The notes below the pieces were generated by a model. The model searched no databases and was not told where the DNA came from. It worked only from the letters and a program-made list of their open reading frames with translations. From a virus, in the IMG/VR virus record IMGVR_UViG_3300034356_001545, positions 1 through 59,663 of that record: DNA of 59,663 nt; one strand, 5' to 3'. Of the stretch, positions 29,470 through 39,200 are shown one piece after another (the stretch's first letter is position 1; each line of letters begins with the position of its first letter). A program made the position numbers and the translations under genes.

Positions 29470-30459
29470 ATGCTGTTTGACGAACGTATCCCCTACAAAC
29501 CTTTCGAATATCCGATATACTATACTGAAGGGTGGCTCAAGCAGGCTCAGGCTTTCTGGCTGCACACAGAGATATCTATGCAGAACGACGTCAAGGACTT
29601 TAGGGAGAACCTAAGCCCAAGCGAGAAGAACCTCGTGGGTAACATCCTCCTAGGCTTCGCCCAGACAGAGACAGCTGTTGCCGACTACTGGACTGGGATG
29701 GTTACCAAGTGGTTCCCTAAGCACGAAATCAAGCAGATGGCTATGATGTTCGGCTCACAGGAGACCATCCACGCCACCGCATACAGCTACCTCAACGAGA
29801 CGCTAGGTCTTGAGGACTTTGAGGCCTTCCTTCAGGAGCCAGCAACGGTCGCTAGGTTTGAGAATCTAGTAGACACCAAGGCCGAGTACAGCCATACAAT
29901 ACTTAAGATAGACCCCAAGGCACGTCAGGACGTCGCACGCTCTATAGCGGTCTTCTCTGCCTTCGCTGAGGGTATGGCGCTCTACTCCTCCTTTGCTGTT
30001 CTCTACTCGTTTCAGATGCGTAATCTGCTAAAGGGAGTCGGTCAACAGATGAAGTGGTCCGTGAGGGATGAGTCCCTCCACTCCAAGATGGGATGCATCT
30101 TGTTCAACCATATGTGCGAGGAAGATTCGTATATCCGCGCAGGCGTCAAGGAAAAGATTGAGGAGGCTGCTAGGGTAGCTGTTGATATGGAGCTGAACTT
30201 TATCGACAAGATGTTTGAGATGGGAGACCTCGAGAACCTCAAGGCTTCGGACCTAAAAGAATTTATTAAAAAAAGAGGCAATGAAAAGTTGCGGGAGTTA
30301 GGCTACGATGGTATCTTTGAGTATGACGAGTCAAAGGCTTCACAGCTTGATTGGTTCTACCACTTAACCGGTGGGCATACTCATACTGACTTTTTCTCTA
30401 TACGTCCTACTGATTACTCAAAGGCCAACGAGGGAGAAGACTTTGAGAACATTTGGTAA
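29470..30459 (+). CDS. nrdB: Ribonucleotide reductase class I, small (radical) subunit
   Basis: A 329-residue ferritin-like subunit that generates the radical for deoxyribonucleotide synthesis. The metal ligands are readable: FAQTETAV (E67), SQETIHATAYSYL (E98, H101), AFAEGMALY (E167) and VRDESLHSKMG (E201, H204). Tyr105 is four residues after H101, the place of the radical Tyr. The first ligand seems to be Glu where most class Ia enzymes have Asp. The gene heads an operon with nrdA. It provides dNTPs for phage replication. Confidence 0.92.
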   Translation: MLFDERIPYKPFEYPIYYTEGWLKQAQAFWLHTEISMQNDVKDFRENLSPSEKNLVGNILLGFAQTETAVADYWTGMVTKWFPKHEIKQMAMMFGSQETIHATAYSYLNETLGLEDFEAFLQEPATVARFENLVDTKAEYSHTILKIDPKARQDVARSIAVFSAFAEGMALYSSFAVLYSFQMRNLLKGVGQQMKWSVRDESLHSKMGCILFNHMCEEDSYIRAGVKEKIEEAARVAVDMELNFIDKMFEMGDLENLKASDLKEFIKKRGNEKLRELGYDGIFEYDESKASQLDWFYHLTGGHTHTDFFSIRPTDYSKANEGEDFENIW

Positions 30460-30470
30460 GAATTAAATTT

Positions 30471-30779
30471 ATGAACAACAATACAATCGCATCTATTATT
30501 TTTTACGAGATAAGAAACGAGTATGGCCTCAGCATTTCTCATATACGTAACAAGACTCGTATATCCTATGTGCGTGAGGCACGCCAGGTGTTTACTCAGC
30601 TTATGCGAGAGCACTCATCAATGACCACCACGGAGATTGGTAGGCTAGTAAACAGAGACCACTCTACGGTGGTCGCCACTACAAAGGCGGTAGGTCGTGA
30701 ACTAGATACAAACAAAGTATATCGAAATCGTTATAGTAAGATGAAGTTTAACATAGAATCAAAAATCAACAATGTCTAA
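30471..30779 (+). CDS. DnaA domain IV-like DNA-binding protein
   Basis: A 102-residue protein between nrdB and nrdA. Helices SHIRNKTRISYVREARQVFT, LMREHSSMTTTEIGRLVNRD and HSTVVATTKAVGRELD match DnaA domain IV: the aR-x2 helix and the signature NRDHSTV (residues 61-67; DnaA has RDHTTV). It lacks the AAA+ part, so it is a bare DNA-box binder. Possible roles are origin binding at 14.8 kb or repression. ATG 30471 was preferred to the frame start at 30453. Confidence 0.82.
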   Translation: MNNNTIASIIFYEIRNEYGLSISHIRNKTRISYVREARQVFTQLMREHSSMTTTEIGRLVNRDHSTVVATTKAVGRELDTNKVYRNRYSKMKFNIESKINNV

Positions 30780-32550
30780 GAATTTTGCAGAGAGCCTAGG
30801 GTGGGAAGTCGGAGTTGACTTCCCCGAGTGGGGAAACACAGAGGAGTACGTGAAGACCATATCGCGTGGCTACCTCATCAATGACGAGAAGCCTAAGGAT
30901 GCGTACCTACGGGTCGCTAAGGCGGCGGCACACCGCCTAAATCGACCCGAGCTTGCCAGCAAGTTCTACGGCTACATATGGAACAACTGGCTTGGCCTTG
31001 CCACACCAGTGCTTGCCAATATGGGAACAGATCGTGGGCTTCCGATCTCCTGCTTCGGCGTTGACATTGGCGACAGCATCCACGACATCGGGATGAAGAA
31101 CCTCGAGACTATGCTGCTGGCCAAGCACGGCGGTGGTGTAGGCATCGGACTCAATATGCTACGTCCCGCAGGGTCACCTATATCCAACAGCAATGGGACA
31201 ACCGATGGTGTGGTCCCCTTCTGTAAGATATACGACTCAACGATACTCGCCACCTCACAGGGCAACGTGCGCAGAGGTGCTGCATCGGTGAACCTAAGCA
31301 TAGAGCACGGAGACTTTTGGGAGTGGATTGAAATCCGCGAACCAAAGGGAGACGTCAACCGTCAGTGTCTCAACCTAAACCAGTCGGTCATTGTATCCGA
31401 TAAGTTTATGCGGAAGCTAGAGGACGGCGACGATGAGTCACGCCGTCGCTGGTCTAAGGTGCTGCAGAAGCGCAAGGCCACAGGCCAGCCGTACATTATG
31501 TACCGCGGCAACGTCAACAAGCAGAACCCAGAGATGTACAAGCACAACGGGCTGAAGGTCTTTATGACTAACATCTGCTCCGAGATTACCCTTTACACCG
31601 ACGAGTCCCACAGCTTTGTTTGCTGTTTATCCTCACTGAATCTTGCCAAGTATGACGAGTGGAAGGACACAGACGTTGTATACTACTCCACGTTCTTTTT
31701 GGACGGTGTGTTGGAGGAGTTCATCCAGAAAGCCAAGAATATGAGGGGCTTCGAAAATTCGGTTCGTTCTGCTGAAAAGGGACGGGCACTTGGACTGGGC
31801 GTACTCGGATGGCACACCTACCTACAGCAACGTGGAGCCCCATTTGAGGGGCTACAGGCGCAGATTGAGACGCGCCGTATCTTCTCCCACATCAAGATGG
31901 AATCAGAGCGTGCTAGCCGCGATATGGCTAAGATGTTCGGAGAGCCTCTATGGTGCCGTGGCTTTGGTGTTCGCAACACCCACCTACGCGCTATAGCGCC
32001 TACGGTGTCCAACTCCAAGCTCAGTGGTAACGTGAGTGCAGGCATCGAGCCTTGGGCCGCTAACGTATTCACCGAGCAGTCTGCCAAGGGTACTTTCATA
32101 CGCAAGAACCCAACCTTAGAGCGGGTTCTGCGTAAGATAGGAATCAACAACAAAGAGACCTGGGATCAGATACTCGCCGACGAAGGATCCGTTCAGAACA
32201 TAGGCGAGCTTGATGGTTGGATTTACCAGAAGGGTAAGCTGATGCAAAGCAATGAGGCTGACCCTATGATGGATGTAGTTCTAGTAAAGGAGGTCTACAA
32301 GACCTTTAAGGAAATCAATCAGCTAGACCTAATCTACCAAGCGGGAATCCGACAGCAGTACATAGACCAGTCTGTGTCATTGAACCTTGCGTTCCCTACT
32401 GAGGCTACACCTAAGTGGATCAATCAAGTACATATGGAGGCTTGGAACCAAGGAATAAAGACGCTGTACTATATGCGAACAGAGTCTGTGCTTCGTGGTG
32501 ATATAGCCGTAAAGGCTATGAGCCCCGACTGTCTTTCCTGCGATGGGTAG
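30772..32550 (+). CDS. nrdA: Ribonucleotide reductase class I, large (catalytic) subunit
   Basis: 592 residues, shorter than usual (~750) because the N-terminal ATP-cone is absent: the sequence starts almost at the catalytic barrel. Catalytic residues are present: PISCFG (C94), FMTNICSEITL (N267, C269, E271), CCLSSLNL (C284/C285), and the C-terminal shuttle pair CLSC (C587, C590). Without the cone, dATP overall inhibition should be lost, as in several phage enzymes. Starts by overlap with the DnaA-like gene (8 nt). Last gene of the early arm. Confidence 0.92.
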   Translation: MSKNFAESLGWEVGVDFPEWGNTEEYVKTISRGYLINDEKPKDAYLRVAKAAAHRLNRPELASKFYGYIWNNWLGLATPVLANMGTDRGLPISCFGVDIGDSIHDIGMKNLETMLLAKHGGGVGIGLNMLRPAGSPISNSNGTTDGVVPFCKIYDSTILATSQGNVRRGAASVNLSIEHGDFWEWIEIREPKGDVNRQCLNLNQSVIVSDKFMRKLEDGDDESRRRWSKVLQKRKATGQPYIMYRGNVNKQNPEMYKHNGLKVFMTNICSEITLYTDESHSFVCCLSSLNLAKYDEWKDTDVVYYSTFFLDGVLEEFIQKAKNMRGFENSVRSAEKGRALGLGVLGWHTYLQQRGAPFEGLQAQIETRRIFSHIKMESERASRDMAKMFGEPLWCRGFGVRNTHLRAIAPTVSNSKLSGNVSAGIEPWAANVFTEQSAKGTFIRKNPTLERVLRKIGINNKETWDQILADEGSVQNIGELDGWIYQKGKLMQSNEADPMMDVVLVKEVYKTFKEINQLDLIYQAGIRQQYIDQSVSLNLAFPTEATPKWINQVHMEAWNQGIKTLYYMRTESVLRGDIAVKAMSPDCLSCDG

Positions 32551-32648
32551 GTATTTTACTTCTTGCTGCTGCAGGAAGCGTGGGGGCAGTTTCCGTCACA
32601 GGCTACTGGCCTTGTGACGCACCATCCAACTACTGCTGGATCGAGGGG

Positions 32649-32678
32649 CCTGCCTTCGTAAGACGGGTCTTTTTCTTT
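32649..32678 (+). terminator. Rho-independent terminator closing the early arm
   Basis: CCTGCCTT/AAGACGGG (one mismatch, loop CGT; 32649-32667) then TCTTTTTCTTT. It ends the plus-strand transcript where the minus-strand arm converges; it also overlaps the stop of the 46-residue minus gene. A further strong hairpin, GTCACAGGC/GCC-T-TGTGAC, lies upstream at 32595-32618. Confidence 0.7.
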
Positions 32679-32817
32679 AACCCTGCCCACGATAGGACTT
32701 GGAGTACAGCTTAGAGGTCTTGAGCTTGCTGCTCTTGGTCTTGGAATGTACGCCCGGCCTGCTTACTTTAGGCTTTGCTTGGAAGGTTGATGCTGTTTGT
32801 GCTTTGGTTTTAGCCAT
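32677..32817 (-). CDS. Small very basic protein, 46 residues
   Basis: MAKTKAQTASTFQAKPKVSR then a Ser/Lys-rich rest. The ATG (32815-32817) overlaps the spanin-candidate stop (TAATG). Basic, low-complexity composition suits DNA binding or a virion-internal peptide. Last gene of the late arm. Confidence 0.5.
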   Translation of the reverse strand: MAKTKAQTASTFQAKPKVSRPGVHSKTKSSKLKTSKLYSKSYRGQG

Positions 32818-33230
32818 TATCTGAATCGGTATAAAAACATCATAACGACAAGTGCTGCCGCTAAGAACAAAAGTAGGTAATCTTTTACCTTGCCCGTTTT
32901 GCTTTCCGGCTGAACTAATTGCGGTGGACACTCAGCTTGGACGCTTACCGCGTAGGGAACTTCCTTTACCAATGTTTTCACTATCATCTTGTCTTGGTAC
33001 TTCGTGATGACAATTTTGACGGTGTCGTTTTCAATCACCGCAGAGTCGCCATTATCTAGAACAGCAACTGTGTCAACTAGATACACTGGTGGGGTGATGA
33101 TGGTATCCCAGACCGTAATGGTGACTGGCTTCAGTATTGAAGGGTCCTTCTTTACTGCTTTGTTGAGATGATAGGTGGCGCTGCATCCTGTAAGAAGTGC
33201 AGCGACCACTAGGGTTGATAGGTATTTCAT
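32817..33230 (-). CDS. Lipoprotein with C-terminal membrane segment; unimolecular spanin candidate
   Basis: 137 residues. N-terminal lipoprotein signal MKYLSTLVVAALLTGC (lipobox LTGC, Cys16), a beta-rich periplasmic middle (KPVTITVWDTIITPP, TVKIVITKYQDKMIVKTLV), and a C-terminal membrane helix DYLLLFLAAALVVMMFLYRF. This outer-membrane lipid plus inner-membrane helix layout is that of one-piece spanins (as in phage T1 gp11), which fuse the two membranes at lysis. Linkage to lysis genes is weak: its neighbour is the ejection protein. Other membrane-protein roles are possible. Confidence 0.6.
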   Translation of the reverse strand: MKYLSTLVVAALLTGCSATYHLNKAVKKDPSILKPVTITVWDTIITPPVYLVDTVAVLDNGDSAVIENDTVKIVITKYQDKMIVKTLVKEVPYAVSVQAECPPQLVQPESKTGKVKDYLLLFLAAALVVMMFLYRFR

Positions 33231-36200
33231 TTTTTCTCTGGTATTTCGTATCCGTACAGCACGTAAGCTTCTTCGTTTGGTTTTAGTGCTCGTTTAACAT
33301 TTTTGTTTGCATCAGCAATCATCTTGTAGTTTCCTTTCTTGATTCCAATGTTTGTAATTGACTTGTACATCTTCTTGATTTCGTCAAGCTCTGCAAGCCT
33401 GTTGTCCCTAGATGCCCCAGTTAAGTCGCTGTACTGCTCCTTCTTTGTACGGAACTGATCCGTAAAGTAGTAGAACTGAACTGGGATGTTGAACTCATAG
33501 TCACGGATAACTGCACGAGAAGCAACTCGCCCAACAGCATCAAGCGGGCTGTACTTATCGGCCTCGGTCTCAAGACGTTTTTGCTCATCGCGGTACGATG
33601 ATGCAATAAACGGAGGAATAATCAATGACTTTAGTGTGTGACCACCATACTTGTAACCCTTCGTTAGTTTGCTGTCGTAGCTGTTGGTTATATCCCTTCC
33701 GTAAAAGTCCTTGTTTTCTGCAAGATTAGTTAAGAACGAGATACCCATATTAGGTTGAAGTAGGTCAACAACATACGCTGGGAAAGATAATGGGTCTGTA
33801 GCTAGGTCAAAGAAGCTTCCATATGGATCCTCCATAGAGTAGTCATAGGCAGTTGCAATGCCTTCCTTACTAACCTTAGTAGGTATAATGCTGTGTCCCT
33901 CCATCCAGTTTGGGCGGTTGTTCTTGATGTCCTCCTCAAGCTCATCATCATCCCCAAGTGCAAGAGATGCCAAGATGGACGTTATAGCTAAACGAGCTCC
34001 CATAATTGCAGCAGACCCAGCAAGACGACGAGACCCAGCTTTAATGTACTCAGCCTTTTGTTCTGGAGTCAAAGTCTTATCAGTCATACCCTTCATAAGG
34101 TCCTGCTGTCCGTTACGAATGTTTGCGCTGAAACTACGAAGGGATTCAAACTCAAAAGACAGGAAGTCTCCCGCTGGAAGTTTAGCGAGTGATGCGTACC
34201 ACTTTGGCAACCTAGAAAACGTTGGCGTGTTCTGCTTCACAAACTCAGCCGCCTCAGCGTGGACCTTATTCTTCTGAGCGTCAGTAAGCGAGTCGTATGA
34301 CTTCCCGTACATCTTCTTTGCAAATGATTGAATCTCTGAACGGAAGATTACTAGCTTGGTGTAGTCGTCAACGGCAGCATACTTCTGACCCACTACAGAG
34401 TCAAAGTTCTTGATTAAGTTTCTCGCCCTGTCAACATAACTAATGTAGTCGTTATCGTTCCCGGTTAAAGTGCGAGAGTATATGGCGTTTGTAAACCCTA
34501 AAAGGTTAGCGTTTACGTCTTGACCAATGATGCCATTGTCACCCATAATCTTGATAAGGGCCTCAGTCTCCGCGTCTGTTTCTCCATTTGCAAATAATTG
34601 AGCACGACGCTTAATGTCTCTTACAATGCTAGGGTTAATCACTCCATTTGCTGCCATAGTATACCAGCCACCAGTAAGGTTTTTACGCCACGTCGGAAGG
34701 TTATATATAACCTTAGACTTACGAGCAAGCTGAAGGGTCGTTAGGTATCCACTCATCCATATGTTATCAGACTCATAGATGTTCTGATTTGTGATTGCCT
34801 CATACACATCACGGTGAACGAATCGCCCATTAAGGGGGGAGAACTTATCCTTTACCTCTTTGTATTCACCAGTTGACTTCTCAGCGTCCGTCACCTCGTT
34901 CTTGATGAACTGGGTGCCGCCAAGTGATTCGCTTATCGCGTAGAGCATATGGCCCTTGTACTTGATGTTTGATAGAGCAATTGTCGTGTCAATAAATCGA
35001 ATAATTGGATCACGCTCCTTGCCTAGCAAATTTTGGATTGTCTCAGGCAATTCTTTGCGGCGTAGGAACTGTTCGCTTGGCAGCTTTATTCCAGATGGAC
35101 TTACAATTCCAAGCTTCTTAAAGTCGCTTCCGTTGCGAATCTTTTCGATGTCGGCAATGTAGTCGTCTATTGCTTTTGTTGCCTCCTTTAAAGTCTCGTC
35201 GTGAAGTAGCTCGAAGAACTCTCCAGCCTCATCTTCTTTAAAGCCTTCCTTATCGATGAGGTCATTAATTTTCTTTGACCGTAAAATCTCATACTCATAA
35301 GCAATAGCGTCACGACGTGCCGCATTTGACGGCTTAAAGTTCTTATCCTTCCAAAATCTATAACTGCCACGCATATATTGACCAAAGTTGTCAATAATTG
35401 TATTAACAGTTTCCTCTGGCATCGCGTGAAACTCTGGGCTGTTCACAAAGTCATCGGCAAACGAATCAATGTAGTTACGCATCGCATTTGCCTGTCCAAA
35501 TATCAGACTCCCATTAGGCTTAGACTCTAGTATTCTTTGATTCTCCGGGGTAAGTGTTCCATCAAAGATGTTACCCACTAAGTCAATAGTCTGAACATCT
35601 GCTTTTTTAAGCAGTTGATTCAGACCTTTTGTGAACTTCTTAATCTCACGACCCTCTACAGATAGCTGAGAACTCATACGCTCCTTAAATACCCGAATTT
35701 GCTTCTGGGTATCACTCCAAACAAAAGTCTTAGCTGTATTAACAGCTCTCTGCTTAAATGATAGCTGTTCTTTATCTAGGATTTCTTCACGTACATCACG
35801 AGAAGATGACTCTTTTAAATAGTTAGCTTCGTCCTTAATAAGGTTGTCGTTCAGCTTTCCAAAGTTGAAGATTACAGCCTCATAAAAGTCATCAGTTTGG
35901 AATCCATCATAACCAACAGATAGCATAGCTTCAGAAAAATCTGTGAAACTAAGAATGTAATCGTTATCTAAAAACTTACGCAAGTCATCAATAGAATACT
36001 TACCATATTTAGAATCACCAGATATGGTAGAACTTATTTTTAATGCGTTATCTAGTGGAGTCTTTAATGATTTTGGTATTAATTCAATGCCTTTAAATAG
36101 GCCCTGAAGTTTTAAAATCCGAGCTTCAGCCAATGACTTAAGTTCGTTCGCAAAATCATTGTTTGCTTTTGCATCAATGTCAAGGAAGTTATATTTATTT

Positions 36201-39200
36201 AATGGCGTAAAAATAAATTTGTTCCCATAGTCTAACGCCTTACTTGATCTTGATGTAAAGTAGAATCCGTATCCATATAGGGATCGTGCTCCTCCGTATA
36301 TTCTTTGCGGATCAAATGTATCAAATGAACCTTTTGTTGCGTGTATAAGTAATCCAGCTTTACTAGCTTCTGAAAGCTCTTGGAACGACTTAGAACTAGA
36401 CTCCTTAAGTATGTTGTCATATACTTTGTTGGCCTGACTAGAAGATGACTCAGATAGTTCTGAGTCCATAGCGTTATTACGCTCATCAAGAATTTCTAGG
36501 GCTTGGTTGAGAAGCTTAAGCGCACCTTCCCTTCCATCTTTTTCGTAGCGTTTGGAATCCCTAGCTTCTTGTAAAATTCTTCCGTAGTAAGCGCTTGATT
36601 CTCTGTCTGATCCGGGGAAGTTAACTTCTGCTTCATAGTATTGGATTGATTTTTCATCGATTAGATTGTTTGACTTGGCAAATGTAACTAAATTTTCTAA
36701 ATTATTACGCAAGCCCGAAATATTTACATCATCATAAGGAATCATTGCGAGATGGAATGACTTGTCAGATGGCACATAAGTAAATCCGCCCCCGAATCCG
36801 TAGTCATTTAGGGAGTCAATGATTCGCTTGGCATCGGCATCGCTCTTCGCCTTAAAGGTAACCTCCTGTGATTGGCCTCCAGTCTTGTACTCGACAATCA
36901 TAACTCCATTCTGAAAGTCTTCTTTTTTCACTGGGGCCATAATGCCAGCAACAGCAGACATAGCAAGGATGTCTTCCTTATTTCCCGCAATAGCAGGTCG
37001 CATTGAAACCTCCTGTGTGACAGAGTTTAACTCAGAGTCGTACCATCCACCAATAGTCTTTTCAATTCCGTATACTTGAACATCAAACTTTTTTGCGATG
37101 TTATTAAATGCATTAATGAATCGTTCAAATGATGGCTTCTTATACTCATCGCGAGCCTCAGATATCTCGTTAACGTACTTTGCACGATATGGAGCAATAC
37201 CCAAAATAGACTTAACGATGTTGTCGTTGATTTCGAGATTATTTACGGACGCACCGCCAGTAACAATAGCACGAGCAGCACGAATCTTAATTCGCTTCTT
37301 AAGCTCTGGGTCTCCCTTATCCTCGGCCATCTTAGAGCGATAATCGCCAAAGACATTCCTCACGTCTACGAACTCATTAAGAATCTTTAGGTCCTTAAAT
37401 CCAGTAATAATCCAAGGGTACGCAGGGTGCACCTTTGCGCCTTTAATTTTGCGAGAGTCTTTGACATCCATTTTAGCCAAGTCAAACTCAAGTACGGCAA
37501 CAAGGTCACCATATTGAGCATTTGCAAGTAGTGGCTCATTAACGTAGTCTAGGATGGCTTCAATCCTAGGCAAACCAAATCGTTTGTTTGCTTCTGCGGA
37601 AAACAAAGCCTCATTGAACTCAGCCCGTACTTCATATCCAACCTTCTTTGGGCCATCGTTTGGCATAAGTTCATTGAGTTCGGATAGCTTTTTAATCTGA
37701 AGTGGTAAACCCTTCTCAGCTAGTGCTGACTGAATTGGTTTTTTCTTTAGTTTAGAGTTGATATACTCAACAAGTTCAGCCTCAGTAGCCCGCTTATCCT
37801 TAACAGCCTTGTTTACTTCATCAAGCATATATCCCCAGAACTGAAAGTTTCCACGAATACCCCTGCTATCTTGAGACATAAGGAGCACACGACCATCAAA
37901 CTTCTTGAGCTTACTTAATATTTTCTTTGCTGTTTTCTCATCCGTGAATGCCCAACCCCCCTCTCCGAGGAGCGGGTAAAACACACCACCATCAAAGGTG
38001 TATGTAACCCCCGTTGGTGACTTTACGGTACCCGTTACAGCAAGGTCCATAGCGTACGTTATTGCTGGCTTGCCCACATACTCGCTAAGGTCTGCAAATT
38101 GTATTTTCTCCTTATCAAATTTGCGATCAACGTACGAAGCATCCCTACCTTGTCTAGAGCTAGACTCTGAAACGGGAGGTATAGACGTGGTTACCTCAGA
38201 CTCTAGTCCGGTGTATGTCTGCTCGTCAATTGATGACTCAAACAAGGCACCAGAGAACGAGTTCATAAAGTCAACGAACTCACCACGAGTGGTAATCTTA
38301 AGGCTTGGAAATACTTTTCCGATAAAGTTGTTTGTCCACTGGATCAGCTTGTCCATCGTGGACTTGCTAATCTTGCGACCATTAACAGCAATAATTCCTG
38401 CTGTCTGAGCCATAAACTCCTCGGGACTTTCTTTTGCTGAATACTCACCGCCTTGTACGAATCTTTCAACAGCATCAGCAAGTTGTTGGTCCTCTGCGGT
38501 TCCACTGCGAAGCACTCTAAGCAATCCTGATTGGAAGTCACTAGCAATCTTTTCTCTAGTCGCTTGGCTAGCCTTGGCAAACCTATTTACAAATGCTGCG
38601 TGGAACACCTCGTGGAAGGGAACCTCGGAGGTCATATCCTCGAGGTTCAGATGTATCTCATTCCTGGATGGGATAAACCTACCCGACTCAACACCAGAGG
38701 CAACAGACCCGCTCTTAGACACCTCGTCCATAGCGTCATTGAATTCCTTTCTGCTGTTGTGTACTATTATCTTCGTAGGAAGACCTAGTCGCCTCGCTAG
38801 CCTTTCAGCAGCAGATACAGCTTCAGTTACTTGCTCGCTACTTAATCCTTTGTTATTCTTTACAGGCTCTTGTTCGACAACTTGCTCGGTCACCTGCTCA
38901 GCGACAACAGTCTCAGTGGGGAGTACTACCCTTGCGGCCTTGCGCTCTGGGCGCTTGGCCGCCGGTACCCGCTCCTTAGTAGTTACATCACGAGTAACCG
39001 TCTCGTACTCCTGCATCCAGATAACCTCTGGAACATCTCCAATCTCCTTCTTACGCGCATCAATAGCGATGTCTAGCGCAAGTTCTGGGCGATTGACTAC
39101 TTGGATTCTAACAGGAGAAATATCTTCTCCCTTTGGTGTCCTTGGACGCATCACGACACCAGTAAGGTTTCCGTCAGCGTCAAGTATTGATTCTACGTAT

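Noticed and set aside
32514-32711. Plus-strand open frame after nrdA resembling a signal peptide (LLLAAAGSVGAV)
   Set aside because: No ATG; only an internal GTG; it crosses the terminator hairpin and its run of T, so it is probably chance.
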